Assembly: GCA_024741835.1 (NCBI GenBank)
Contig: JAENRP010000142.1
Span: 26,930 to 90,929 of the forward strand
DNA: 64,000 nucleotides
Origin: Diplocarpon mali
Taxonomy: Eukaryota > Ascomycota > Leotiomycetes > Helotiales > Drepanopezizaceae
Direction of reading: 5' to 3'
Numbering within the stretch: position 1 is the first letter of the stretch; every line of letters starts with the position of its first letter. Below, piece after piece: positions 33,371-45,199 of this stretch. The translations under genes were made by a program, and so were the position numbers. Under the pieces are notes generated by a model. That model saw only the letters and a list, made by a program, of their open reading frames with translations. It did no database searches and was not told where the DNA came from.

Positions 33371-34125
33371 TTAAACGAAGAAGTTCTTCTTTACTAGGGA
33401 CGGCTTTTAATAATATCCTACCTCCTTTAAAAATCGATTCGCAGTTATTTCGACTTTCGATAGAGTTAGGATCCTAGAGATCTTTTAAATAAATTAAGAG
33501 CTTAAGTATAGCTTATTAATTAGTATAATTAAGGAACGCTTTTATTAGCCGGATTTTCTTAACTACTCCTTTTATAAAAGTGCTATAAGCAGAAGTTAGA
33601 AGAGCACTATACTACTAGAACCCTTTTTCTATAGAACCCCTTTTTAACCGAATCCCTATTGAAACTAAAATTGGTAAAATGAATTCCCTATTAGCCGGAA
33701 GTCAGTAGATACAAAATATACCCGGTTCATTTAAGGAACCAGCTTCTATAGGAAGTACCCTTACCTTAGCCTTTAGGGCTAGACCTTCCTCTACTACTAA
33801 GGGTAAGAGATAATAATACTATAGCTAAGCCAATTAAGATAAATAAGACTTTTCAAACCCGAATGTCTTATAAGGAATAGTCTTAGGTTTAAAGGAATCC
33901 TTATAATATTAAGATCAATCTAATTAATAGCTATAAAGTAAGATTAGTAGGATTACCTAGGCTATCTTTAGCCTAAAGACCCTAGCTTATTAAAGCTAAG
34001 AGATAGCTTAGCGCATATATTAGACTATTAAGCGAGAATCCACCTACCTTTAATAAAGTAAGACCTAGCCTCCTTTAGAAGTCGATATAAAAGTGAAATA
34101 GACGAAAATTCAGCTAATTGAAAAG
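33371..34125 (+). repeat. Gypsy leader, first copy
   Basis: 755 bp after LTR 1, without a readable frame. It is repeated at 34433-35187. It ends ...AATTGAAAAG directly against LTR 2, with no polypurine tract, so a body that once followed has been deleted or never existed. Confidence 0.85.
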
Positions 34126-34432
34126 TGTAATGGCTGCACCTCCACTTAGTGCAATTACCTAAGAGTACGGCGTTTTAAGGTTTTGCAATCTCGATTCAAT
34201 GCAAGGTTTTCTCGAATCGACCCTAAAGGTGCAAAAGGATATTCTTACATAATATTACGTAAACGGATAAAGAGCCTTAAGCTGCTTATATATATAAGGA
34301 AGAAGGGCTCTCCCTTAAGGAGGGCTCTCTAACTTCTTCATTTCCTTTGTATTAGACCTATAGGATACGCCTTTTGCACTACTTCTTACTCCTATACTTG
34401 ATCTTGTACTTCGGCAGTTCTATGTTATTATA
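34126..34432 (+). repeat. Gypsy LTR 2
   Basis: 307 bp, begins TGTAATGGCTGCACCTCC. It keeps more C and G than LTR 1. Confidence 0.9.
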
Positions 34433-35187
34433 TTAAATAAAGAAGTTCTTCTCCGCTAAGGACAGCTTTTAATAATATCCTACCCTTTCCGAAAATCGAT
34501 TCGCAGTTGTTTCGACTTTCGATAGAGTCAGGATTCTAAAGATCTTTTAAACAAACTAAGAGCTTAAGTATAGCTTATTAATTAGTATAATTGAGGAACG
34601 CTTTCATTAGCTGGATTTTCTTAACTACTCCTTTTATAAAAGTACTATAGGCAGAAGTTAGGAGAGCACTATGCTACTAGAACCCTTTTTCTATAGAACC
34701 CCTTTTTAATCGAATTACTATCGAAACTAAAATTGGTAAAATGAATTCCCTATTAGCTAGAAGTCAATAAATATAGAATATGCCTAGCTCATTTAAGGAA
34801 CCAGCTTCCATAGGGAGTACCCCTACCCTAGCCCTTAGGGCCGGACCTTCTTCTGCTGCTAAAGGCAAGAGACTATAATGCTATAGTTAAGCCAATTGAG
34901 ATAAATAAGACTTTTTAAACCTGAACGTCTTATAAGGAATAGTCTTAGGTTTAAAGGAATCCTTATAACGCTAAGATTAATCTAATTAATAACTGCAAAG
35001 TAAGATTAGTAGGATTACTTAGGCTATCTTTAGCCTAAAGATCCTAGCTTATTAAAGCTAAGAGATGGCTTAGCGCGTATATTAGACTATTGAGCGAGAA
35101 TCTACCTACCCTTATTAAAGCGAGACTTAGCCTTCTTTAAAAGTCAATATAGATATAAAACGGCTAAAAATTCAGCTAATTGAAAAG
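34433..35187 (+). repeat. Gypsy leader, second copy
   Basis: Colinear with 33371-34125, exactly the same length, making a 1062-bp tandem LTR-plus-leader duplication (33064-34125 and 34126-35187). The leader is absent after LTR 3 in copy B. Confidence 0.9.
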
Positions 35188-36170
35188 ATCACCTCCTTTA
35201 ATAATAGGATCTCCTTAATATATAAGTAGTAGTTAGCTTTAGTCTAAGACCGATTGTAAGTCAATGCTGACTTATATCCGAATAAGCGAGCTCGCTAAGC
35301 CCTTATTTGAGGATCTACTATAGGATAAGCTTAAACGTACCTTAAACCCTAGTACCTTTTGAAGACTAACCCCTTTTGAAACTATTAAGAAATAGTAGAA
35401 TTGCTAAGCAATTACTTTTTAATTAGCTAAGAGGTGGACCTATTTTAATCCACTTTCTATTACCTCTATATAAGAGAAGCCGGTTATTCTAAAGAAACTT
35501 TCCCTTAGTTTCGGGCCCGATTCTAATCTATTGCGATCTAAGGAAAGGTCTTAAGATCTAAGTAGTTCTTCTTTATATAGAATAAGATTACCCCCTAGCT
35601 TAAAACTGCCTACGCTTTAGCTAAGGCCTCCTAAAGGAAGGACTATACTATTATAATTAACTAATTAAACGCCCTTAATGCTAAACGCTAAAGTAACCAA
35701 CTTCTTAACCCTTTAACTAGAAGTAAGGCGACCTTAATATTATACTAGAAGATATCCGGTTCGCTTCTTAATAAGGCTGCTTGCGGTCTAAGCGCTAGAA
35801 ATACCACCTGAGTTTCTAGGCCACTAGCCTTAAAGCCTACTACCCCTTTTTGCCAAAATACGCCAGCTAAGGCTAGTTCTCCTACTTTATCCCTTAAGCA
35901 AGCCACCTGCTAGACCTATAGCAAAACTGGTTATTATAAGACCGAGTGCCCTTCTACAAGTAAGATTAATGCTTTAGAAGATGCAAAGGAAGATAATCTA
36001 ACTTTAGACTTAATTAAAAATAGGATTAAAATAGAGGAAGATTAGGAAAACGAAGAGGCTTAAGAAAAGACTCCTACTTAAGCCTGCGAAAGTGCGACTT
36101 ATTAAAGCTAGACCTTAACTCTTTAATAAAAGGAAAGCAATTCCTAACCTCTTATACTATTAGTATAAAT
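35188..36170 (+). pseudogene. Gypsy A gag with zinc knuckle
   Basis: Degenerate Gag frame. At 35908-35949 the 14 codons have exact CX2CX4HX4C spacing (C-stop-T-Y-S-K-T-G-Y-Y-K-T-E-C). The second Cys and the His both read Tyr, as expected from TGT-to-TAT and CAT-to-TAT RIP changes. The first readable residues begin near ATCACCTCC at 35188. Confidence 0.75.
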
Positions 36171-36520
36171 AGACTTAAAGTATTATTATCAGCTTTAGTA
36201 GATACTAAAGCCCTTAGTTACCTATTTTTAAATCGTTCCCTTTCTATACGTCTTTCGAAAGCGACTGGCTTTAAAATTCTTCCTCTTCCAGCCCTTATTC
36301 CTATCTATGGATTTTAGAATACCATTTGCGCATAAGCTACGCATTATATGCGCTTTTACTTAATAATTGATAAAAGGCGTATTTACAATTGCCCTTAGGT
36401 TATTCTCAACTTAGGCTAGCGTAATGCTATTATTAGAGTTAAATGGATGCGCCGATTCCGACTTAAACTTGATCTAAAGGAAAACCGATTTATATAGCCT
36501 TTGTATTACCCCCTATCTCC
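36171..36520 (+). pseudogene. Gypsy A aspartic protease
   Basis: Reads LLSALVDTKALSYLFLNRS, matching a retropepsin-type 'VDTGA' active site with Gly changed to Lys. It is followed by VILNLG and MRRFRLKLDL, family-typical blocks before RT. Confidence 0.65.
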
Positions 36521-36989
36521 CTAATTTATAAAGGAAATCGTCATTTATCTTCCCCCTTTTAAAGGACTTCGGATCCGATCTAATTATTAAGCTGATGTCA
36601 ATTGCAGAAAATAAGAAATAGCTATAGACGAAGCTTAACAAATTAATAGAAGATAGTCCTATATCAATTTAGTAGTCCTAGTTAAGCGCGAGATCCCTAT
36701 TACTATTACTAGGCCAGCGCCCTTGCCTCTAACTAAGCCAGATCTAGGAATACCGCCTAATACAAATCGATTATATTCTAACCCTATTTGCAAATGCCTT
36801 AAAGCCGCAGTTCTTATTTGCGAAATTAGTACTAACGCCTTTTATTATAATATAAAGCGTAAGGAGACTAAGTTCTTTTAAACCAGTATTTATAAAGTAG
36901 ATAGGATTCTAAAGGAAAGATATAAGCTTAAGAATCCTAATATTAAAAAGCTAATTAACAATCGACTCCTAAAATAGTACTAATCTTTA

Positions 36990-37790
36990 AGATAAGCCTT
37001 TTTAAAAAGGGATGCAGATACCCTCCCTCCCTATTAGTACTACAATTATAAGATATAGTTAGAAGGGCCCTTGCCTAACGCCTATTCGCCCCTCTACTGC
37101 CAATCTACTAAAGAGCTTAAGGTTATAAAGGAGTACTTACTCAAGAATTTAGATAAAGGCTTTATTAAGACAAGTACTAGCCCCTTTACTTCGCTAGTAC
37201 TATTTATAAAGAAGGCCGACGGTAGCCTCCGATTTTGCATAGACTATCGGAAGCTAAACGTACTAACTCAGAAGGACGCTTACCCGATTCTAAGGATAGA
37301 TAAGCTTTTAAAGCGAGTATCCAAAGCTAAGATTTTCATAAAGTTGGATATTTAAGCCGCTTTCAATCGAATATAAATAGACCCTAAATCAGAGGAATAT
37401 ACTACCTTTCAAATAAGGTACGGATCTTACAAATATAAGGTTCTCCTATTTAGCCTTTATAATAGACCTAGTACTTACTAGTAGTATATAAATAACGTTC
37501 TTTTAAATTACTTAAATGATTTTTATATAGCGTATTTAAATGATATTTTAATTTACTTTAAGAACGTTAAGAAGCACTAAGGCTATATTAAAAGGGTGCT
37601 GAAATGACTCTTAAAGGCTGGCCTTTAAGCAAATATTAAAAAGTGCGAGTTCTATATTACTTGAACTTAATATCTTAAATACGTTTTAATAATAACCGGG
37701 ATCGAATTAGACCTTAAAAAGGTCGAACTATTATGCAATTAAAAGTACTTAAAAACTATCACTAGAGTAAAGTCCTACTTAGGATTTTAT
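36990..37790 (+). pseudogene. Gypsy A reverse transcriptase
   Basis: The longest intact piece (37071-37355) reads YSPLYCQSTKELKVIKEYL, then GFIKTSTSPFTSLVLFIKK and DGSLRFCIDYRKLN, classic Metaviridae RT. The catalytic box at 37533-37544 reads YLND instead of YLDD, an inactivating Asp-to-Asn change. Stops elsewhere fit Gln/Trp codons. Confidence 0.9.
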
Positions 37791-37879
37791 AAGTTCTATT
37801 AATAATTCATTTGCAACTTTAGGCTAATCGCTAAACCCCTTTCTATTCTAACCCAATCGATAGTACCTTAGAATTAGAT

Positions 37880-38340
37880 AAAAGAGTACCGAATCGCTTT
37901 TAAAGAGCTTCGTAAGCAGCTGCTTTTGATTCAGCGGATTTACTATTTTAACCCTAACTTACTTATAAAGCTGGAAACTAATACCTTAAATAATATCATT
38001 GCCAAAGTACTTTCTTAGTAATACTCTAATAAGCAATAGTACCCAATCGGCTTCTATTCGCATATACTCTCTAGCTATAAACCTAATTAGGAAATATATA
38101 ATAAAGAACTCTTTGCTATTATTAAATCCTATTATAAATAGAGACCTAAGCTTATATCACTTAAGGAGCAAGTTAATATTTACTCAGATCATTGCTCCCT
38201 TAAGTACTTTATAATTACTAAGGTTCTAACTGCGAAATAATACTAATAGATAGAATTCCTATCTGACTTCAATTTTCGAATTATATATACTCTTAGTAAA
38301 GATAACCAGAAGGCTAATATTCTTAGCTGCTAAGAGTAGG
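37880..38340 (+). pseudogene. Gypsy A RNase H
   Basis: Reads LLIKLETNT, PIGFYSHILSSYKPN, YNKELFAIIKSYYK, IYSDHCSLKYF and FRIIYTLSKDNQKANILS, the standard blocks of Gypsy RNase H. ETNT in place of ETDAS has lost a catalytic Asp. Confidence 0.85.
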
Positions 38341-38549
38341 ATATGCCGGTTTATAAATAAGCGAAGCTAGATAGCCGATCCTAGGTTCTGATTTCCTTAG
38401 CCTAGTTGGACCTTTGAATTAATACCGAACTAGTTGAAAAATTTCTCGCTAAATCTGCCGAAGGTACCTTTGCCCTAATATCAACCGATACTTCCGATTC
38501 GACTCTAAATCGACCTAAGGATTCCTTTAATTTAATTAAGAAGCTTTAT

Positions 38550-39700
38550 TAAAACAATTGTAAATCCTTTTAAAAGATTCGCGCCGACCTTTCTAAGAAC
38601 TACTTTTTAAAAGACGAATTACTTTACTTTAAAGAGCGTCTCTACATATATCGCAATACTCCCTTATATACTTATCTAATTTAGAAAGCTTATAACCAAC
38701 CTTTAAGCGCGCACCTTAGTAGCTTAAAGACCTACTAGCTACTCGCTTTTAAGTACTATTAGGTTAGGATAAGTTCGGACTGCAAAAGATTTATTACAAA
38801 CTATAAACCTTATCAATTCTCATATTCGAAGACAACTAAATAATAAGGCCTCTTATAGCCTCTCCCTATTCCTAACTATCTTATACAGCACTTATATATA
38901 GATTTTAAGGATTTCCCTCCTAATAAGCACAGTTTTGATCGAATCCTGGTTTTTATAGACCGACTTAGTAAGAGCGCTATTACAATCCCTTATTATAAAG
39001 ATATTAACGCTTAAGGAACTGCCTGATTATTCATTTAGTAGATATATCGATTCGGCCATACTCTAGAGATAATTACCTCCGACTGAGGCCCCTAATTCGT
39101 CTCCTCATTTTAGAGAAAGTTCTACCATATTATCAGTATTAAGATTAAACTCTTTATAGCGTACTATAAGGAGACTAACAGCTAAATAGAGATTATAAAT
39201 AAGTATATTAATTTAAGGCTATAGCCTTTTATTAATTACTATTAAGATAATTAGAGTGAACTGATTCTATTAATAGATTATACGCAATCGACTCTCTCTT
39301 ATGCTTCAATCGGTATAACCCTATATCAGCTTAAGTATAGAGTTGCGCCTTAGATAAGTTAGGACTAGATCTCGCCGAAAACGTCTAGCCTATAGGAGAA
39401 ATTGAACTAAGCAGAGGCTAGGCTTATAGTAGAAAGGATGCACGCAGCTTAGGAAGTAGCGAAAGGCAATATAGAATGCGCTTAAGAGAAAATGCGTAAG
39501 TCTATAAATCAATACTAAAAGGAGATTGATTAGAAACCTAGAGATATAGTCTATCTTTTAATAAAAAATCTTAAGAACTACCGTCCTAATAGGAAACTGG
39601 CCAATTAATAGGATAGCCCTTTTAAGGTTCTTAAGAAGGTAGGCAATTTATATTAGATTAAGCTGCCTATAGGTTCTATAATATATAATATCTTTGCGCT
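38550..39700 (+). pseudogene. Gypsy A integrase
   Basis: N-terminal part with AHLSSLKTY and later RISSDCKRF. The core has LYIDFKDFPPNKHSFDRILV, FIDRLSKSA and ITSD-GPQFVSSF--KFYHI (catalytic Asp blocks), then the family GPY/F-type region (PRDIVYLLIKNLKNYRPN, KVLKKVGNLY). RIP stops throughout. Confidence 0.85.
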
Positions 39701-39774
39701 AGAGCTACTATTTAAAGATCCGCAAAACCCTTTGCTAAGTTAGGAACAACCCTAGCCTACTATAGAAAAGATCG

Positions 39775-39970
39775 CTAGGCAAGAAGAATATAAAGTATCT
39801 AAGATACTAAGTATACGCCTATCTTAAGGGAAACTAGAATACTAGGTCAAATGGACTAGTTATAACCCTAATTTAAGTTAGTATCGCACCTCAAATTTTG
39901 CAAGGTTATTGCATAAGATTCGCGACTTTCATTAGGCCAACCCTACAAAGCTAGGACCACTTCGAAACTT
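39775..39970 (+). pseudogene. Gypsy A chromodomain
   Basis: EEYKVSKILSIRLS-GKLEY, then VKWTSYNP and DFH-ANPTKLGPLRNL: the 'WEVEEILDSR...LEYLVKWKGY...FHRRNPTKPGPP' pattern of fungal chromoviruses. This places the element in the Chromoviridae branch of Ty3/Gypsy. Confidence 0.8.
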
Positions 39971-40074
39971 ATAAGCTTAGCTAAAAGCTTAAGAAAGCGG
40001 TATAAAAGATTATAATCACTTAAAAGATAATAGATCAGATATAAAATAGGTTAATAAATAAATCTAAAAATATA

Positions 40075-40160
40075 NNNNNNNNNNNNNNNNNNNNNNNNNN
40101 NNNNNNNNNNNNNNNNNNNNNNNNNNNNNNNNNNNNNNNNNNNNNNNNNNNNNNNNNNNN
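40075..40160. other. assembly gap, 86 N
   Basis: Run of N between the chromodomain region and the antisense coding stretch of Gypsy A. A similar gap sits at the same relative place in copy B. Confidence 0.99.
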
Positions 40161-41075
40161 TTATAACTCCTCTAACCCTTCCTCCTCTGCGCTTAAGGAG
40201 ACAAGCTCTAACTCTATTCTAGAGCTGGAACTCGCCTTTTAAATACGCCCTTGCCTAGAACGACCCCGACCTCCTTTTGCCGCCGCTGGCGCTGCCCTAC
40301 TAGCCGCTGCGCCTAATGCTACCCTTGCTATTGCAAGCCCTCCTCCCCTTATAAAAGACTCTGCTGCTATAGCGGTCCGCTCTACTAACGTAGCAATAGA
40401 CCTTAGGAGGCTTAGCATAGTTCGGCTAGATTACTCTAACCTTGCTAGCTGAGACTCGATAAGGTCGCTGCGCTCCTATTAGAAAGTTAGCGATCGATTC
40501 GATACTAATTCGGGTTTAACTTATAGTAACTATCGCCTAGACTCCCTTTAGCTAACTTACTATAGCCTTAGCTATAGAGCAGAGCTCCGTAAGGCTAGTA
40601 CGCTCGATTTGGAAGCGGCTAATCAGAGCCTCTGCGCTAGCTATTAATAAGAGGTTAATAAGGACCTAGGCGCGCTAGACCGCCTCCTGACGGAGCATCT
40701 TGCAGTTCCCTACTGAAACCGCTTGCGCATTATTATTATTGCTACTATTGTCCTCCTCTTGCTGCTAAGCAGCCTCCTCCTACTATTTCTCAAGGGCCGC
40801 GGATAGCGCTGCAAACTCCTTTCTAATATAGGAGGGAAGCTATAAGGTATTAGAATAAATAGAACTCTAGAGTCGATTCGAAGTACTTATAAGGATGCAC
40901 TCCGCCTTCTGCTCTTAGCACTAGTAGTACTTCTTACTACGCTCCGACTCAAATTCGCACTTATGCGCAATATCGCGCATAAGGCGCCGTATGCACTAGC
41001 AATAATAAACGCAGTAGGCCACCGCAAGGGCGCCTGACGGCAAGGGAATTGGCACTACGCGTATTAGACGCAATT
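40161..41075 (-). pseudogene. Gypsy A antisense six-cysteine protein (candidate new accessory gene)
   Basis: Minus-strand coding-like region, opposite to pol, between chromodomain and 3' LTR. The first frame reads VVPIPLPSGALAVAYCV, then a cluster at 40897-41013 with spacing C-x2-C-x11-C-x9-C-x2-C-x6-C (some Cys read Tyr from RIP), then IRKEFAALSAALEK and a Gln/Glu/Asn-rich stretch. From about 40.73 kb a second frame reads ERSDLIESQLARLE, LVERTAIAAESFIRGGGLAI, an Ala/Arg-rich basic part and a Ser/Glu-rich tail running into the gap. Stops sit at Gln/Trp codons. The cluster resembles Zn2Cys6 zinc domains with a longer first loop, so nucleic-acid binding is possible. The frame change may be an intron, an indel or RIP damage. 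Confidence 0.6.
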
Positions 41076-41368
41076 CGACCTTAGACTAGGGCAAACTTAC
41101 TTATAGTAGTTAGTAGTAGTAGTAGTAATTGTTTCTACTACTATGTATTAGCCTTATACTATAGTAGTAGGAGTAAGGGACCTATGCGATTATATATGGT
41201 TATTATATTAAGGAAGGAAGATCCTATAGGAGGAAAAACAAATTTAAGTATATAATGCGACTTACGCTAAACTAAATATAGAATAGTACCGTTTGCATAA
41301 TAATACGCTAAGTATACTACTATATAAAAATCATTATAACCTACTAACACTTATAGGCAAGCGTTCTT

Positions 41369-41383
41369 AAAGGGGGGAGGTAG
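41369..41383 (+). other. polypurine tract of Gypsy A
   Basis: AAAGGGGGGAGGTAG directly before LTR 3, the expected plus-strand primer site. Confidence 0.7.
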
Positions 41384-41690
41384 TATAACGGCTATACCTC
41401 CACTTAATGCAATTACCTAAGAGTATAGCGTTTTAAGGTTTTACAATCTCGATTCGATATAGGGTTTTCTTAAATCGACCCTAAAGGTGCAAAAGGATAT
41501 TCTTATATAATATTATATAAACGGACAAAGAGCCTTAAGCTGCTTATATATATAAGGAAGAAGGGCTCTCCCCTAAGGAGGGCTCTCTAACTTCTTCGTT
41601 TCCTTCGTATTAGACCTATAGGATACGCCTTTTGCACCACTTCTTGCTCCCATACTTGATCTCGCACTTCGGCGGTTCTATGTTGTTATA
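41384..41690 (+). repeat. Gypsy LTR 3, shared by copies A and B
   Basis: 307 bp, TATAACGG...GTTGTTATA. It serves as 3' LTR of A and 5' LTR of B. The sequence continues at once with AAAAGATCACC, which in copy A appears only after the 755-bp leader. Confidence 0.9.
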
Positions 41691-42523
41691 AAAAGATCAC
41701 CCCCTTTAATAATAAGACCTCCTTAATATATAAGTAGTAATTAGCTTTAGTCTAAGACCGATTGCAAGTTAATACCAACTTATATCCGAATAAGCAAGCT
41801 CGCTAAACCCTTATTTAAGGATCTATTATAAGATAAGCCCGAATATACCTCGAACCCTAGTACCTTTTAAAAACTAACCCCTTTCGAAACTATTAAAAAA
41901 TAGTAGAACTATTAAGCAGTTACTTTTTAACTAGCTAAGAGGTAGACCTATTTCGATCTACTTTTTATCACTTTTATATAAGAGAAGCCGGTTATTCTAA
42001 AGAAACTTTCCCTTAGTTTTAAGCCCAATTCTAATCCGCCGCGATCTAAGGAAAAGTCTTAAGATCTAAGTAGTTCTTCTTTATATAGAATAAGATTACC
42101 CCTTAGCTTAAAGCTACTTACGCCTTAGCTAAGGCCTTTTAAAGGAAAGACTATATTATTATAATTAACTAATTAAATGCCTTTAATATTAAACGCCGAA
42201 GCAATTAACTTCTTAACCCTTCGATTAAAAGTAAGGCAACCTTAGTATTATATTAAAAGATATCCGGTTCGCTCTTTAATAAGACTGCTCGCAGTCTAAG
42301 CGCTAAAAGTACTACCTGAGTTTTTAAGTCACTAGCCCTAAAGCCGACTACCCCTTTTCACTAAGATATACCAGCTAAGGCTAATTCTCCTGCTTTGCCC
42401 CTTAAGTAAGCTACCTACTAGACCTATAGTAAAATAGGCTATTATAAGACCAAGTGTCCTTCTATAGGTAAGATTAATACCTTAAAAGATATAAAGGAAG
42501 CTAATCCGACTTTAGACTTAATT
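41691..42523 (+). pseudogene. Gypsy B gag, 5' segment
   Basis: Colinear with 35183 onward in copy A. The zinc knuckle near 42406-42447 is more degraded (first Cys and His read Tyr). Interrupted by Copia-1 at TAATT. Confidence 0.75.
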
Positions 42524-42822
42524 TATAAGTTCTATACCGGTAATTGATATTCATGTGAATATAATTAAGTACTTATTATTAAAAAGAATCTATTATAATG
42601 TCTGTCTATTTTTATATAATTGAGATAGTACCTTTATACCTATGAATATCCTCCCTCTTATAGTCCCTCTTAGCTGTATATAGATATCCTTCTAAGGTCC
42701 TCTGGCTGAATAGCCGTCTTAAATATATACGAAACCCCTTATATCGCATATGGTATAGCTGTATAGGATGACCCTAGGAATAAGGGCAGCTTGCCTCTTA
42801 TATAGGAATCTATATACTAATA
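42524..42822 (-). repeat. Copia-1 3' LTR
   Basis: 299 bp. Plus strand begins TATAAGTTCTATACCGG and ends TATATACTAATA. Confidence 0.9.
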
Positions 42823-43387
42823 CCGGCAGTATTCTCTTTTGAAAAGACCTTTTCAACTCGTATAAGGAAGTATGTAAAACAGGTGTATAAAGGAGGTAGA
42901 TCGGTAGTAAATAATCAAACGGTAATAAAGAATAAAATAGTAAAGATAAATAGCTTAATAGCAAAGGCAGGTATAATAGGTAGTAAGGATAGTATATAGG
43001 AAATAGAATAGCAAAGATAAAGGCAAATAGCAAAGAGGGAAAGGAAAGGTATTTAAGTGATAGAAGCAATCTAAAGTCTTTGTTTAAGCCTTATAGTAGT
43101 ACGATTATAGTCCGGTTGCGTTCTAGTAGGTTTGAGACTCTTTATTAAAGAGTCATTTGGAGTTGTAATCCACTATGGCTATAAATTATAATGATTTGTA
43201 GAAGGGAAAAGAGGGGCCTTTAAGAAGGTATATATATTAAGCTTCCCTCCTCCTTTGATCTCTTAACTTTAACTCCTACTTCTTATAAGTAGGTCGATTC
43301 CCCCTTTTATTTTTAAGTTGATTAACCCTATAGTAGATCTTATCTTATATTATCCTATTAATACTATTATTATTATTAGTAAGTGCT

Positions 43388-44380
43388 TTGATTATTGGCC
43401 GACCTCCTTTAATATATATATTACTAACTTGGATAGTGCTTGAATGCAATTCGAAAGACCTGCCTAAGGCGTTTCAAGTGCTTTGCGTATATTATACGCG
43501 AGTGATATTAAGAAAGGAGGCTAGTAAGAATAATACCGGCTATATATACGCATTTAATACTTTTACTTTTAAGAAGTATGACTACTATATTGCGTAGTAG
43601 GTAAAGTGCATTTTAATAAGTACCCTTTAATATCCTCTTACTTTAATAACCTCTAATAGATATCCGTTTTAGATACTTATTTAAGCTTAGGATAAGTATA
43701 TTATCCTTTGAGATACTTGTATTAGCGGTAATATTAAAGCGATCTAAGAGGCGGCCTAAATCCTATCTAAGGAGACTTAGATATAAATCTCTATAGTCCT
43801 AAAGACTTAAGATGCCCTTTAGCTAGCTTAGCTAAATGAAGCTTATGCCCTCTGCTATAGTATCGACCTTGCGAACACCTAGTAGGCTATAAGTGCCTTT
43901 GAATCCATCTAATATTAATAACTAACTATTTGCAAGATCTATTGCGCGCTATTTAAGGCGGTAATACTACCCTTAGGCGTCTTAAGACTTAAGGCACTAA
44001 GGTGCTTAGCACCCTTTAATATATAAAGGGGTTATCTAGCTTAATTAAGGGCTATTCTCAAGCTCCTTTTAATAATATCTGCTGCTAAAAAGGCAAAGGT
44101 AGATAGGTGCCTTTTAAGGGCTTTCTAAAGGGTAAGGATCTGGATCTTAGTAATTTAGATAAGCCGAATCTAAAGGAGATTGCAGCTGCTCTTACTTAAG
44201 TATAAGCTTAAGAGGAGCAGGCCAACTTAGCTGCTACTTTAGGTAGTAAGGCTTCTAAGCCTTAAGGGTTTAGGGATCTACGCCTTAGAAATCCTAGTAC
44301 TTAAGATAAGTGCTTATTAAGGGTAGAATTGTTAGTAGATTATTATCTTTAGCAATATAATTATTGCTACTTTGCCATAA
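43388..44380 (+). pseudogene. Copia-1 antisense six-cysteine protein
   Basis: Opposite to Copia-1 pol and located between RNase H and the 3' LTR. The open part (43388-43597) begins MIIGRPPLIYILLTW. The cluster at 43484-43609 has spacing C-x2-C-x15-C-x11-C-x2-C-x6-C. The first and last positions are still Cys and the others read Tyr, one G-to-A step from Cys. The second half (KK-C-D-Y-C then V-K-C-I) has the same spacing and flanking Lys-Lys as in the Gypsy copies. Further on, another frame reads FLKGKDLDLSNLDKPNLKEI and EEQANLAATLGSKASKP, a helical, charged C-terminal region. As in Gypsy, a frame change separates the two parts. Confidence 0.55.
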
Positions 44381-44790
44381 CCTCCTTCTTTAATACTACT
44401 TAAGTAATAAAAAAAATGCAAGTATATACAAGTAAGTAAGAAAAGATAAAAAGAAGGTATTAATAGTAAGTGTAAGAATATAGTAAAAAAGATAAAAAAA
44501 GAAGGTAGTAATAGTAAGTATAGGAATATATCTTGTAGTAAAATAAAAAAAATAAAAAAATTACTAATAGCTTATAATTAAAAATATTGGATATTGTTAA
44601 TCTAAGACCTTTTTAAGTCTAGTTATGCCCTAATAGGCCTTTGTACCTATCCCTCCTTCCTAATAGTTATCGAATTAGTATCTACCAGTTACTAAAGGGC
44701 CTAATTTAGATTAGCTTTTATTATAGCATCGGCGGGGTTACTAGCGCTATCGATCTAATATATCTTTATAAGCTTCCTATTCTTGTACGA

Positions 44791-45180
44791 TTATCGAATA
44801 GCTATTATATCGATTATTAATCGCTTCTCCTTTATAGTGCCCAATTTGATAATATACTTATATAAGGAGAGGGAATCTGTATATACAATAGTAGGGAGGC
44901 GGGGTAGACTTAGCTTAGCTATTACTATATCGATCGTTGTAGCTATAGAAACTAGCATATTAATACCCGCTACTATAGCATATAGTTTGAAGGCTAGTAT
45001 AGCTCTTGTCACTCTCTTATACTTCATTAAGCTATAGTATAGAATATTGCCTTTTAAAGTAAACTGCGATTCTCCTTCCTCTTTAGTAGCTAGTATAATA
45101 ATATAGCCGATCTGCGAGCTTAAATCCTTATTATTAGTAAAAGATCTATCGATAAATGCAAATAGTTTAGCGTTTTGCAA
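44791..45180 (-). pseudogene. Copia-1 RNase H
   Basis: Longest surviving open frame of the element (129 aa). Blocks KLFAFIDRSFTNNKDLSSQ, IGYIIIL, KRVTRAILAFKLYA, TIVYTDSLSLYKYI and KEKRLIIDI are characteristic of fungal Copia RNase H ('FTDSSFANNKDLSSQIGY ... CTDSKSLYD'). It continues after a stop into DSASNPADAI. Confidence 0.9.
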
Positions 45181-45199
45181 ATTAATAGCAAGGTAGGTC

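Noticed and set aside
35240..35265. Possible further copy of the 28-bp palindrome in Gypsy A (also near 41745)
   Set aside because: Only the AGTCTAAGACCG...TAAGTCAA ends resemble it. The GGCC-type core and symmetry are missing.
40161..41000. Plus-strand frame of Gypsy A and B after the chromodomain with a hydrophobic Leu/Ile stretch that looks like a transmembrane, envelope-like protein
   Set aside because: The Leu/Ile run is the mirror of the Glu/Gln/Asn-rich antisense stretch (CTC/CTG/ATT opposite GAG/CAG/AAT). The minus strand has the six-Cys cluster shared with two Copia elements, whereas the plus frame has no such support. It remains a weaker alternative.
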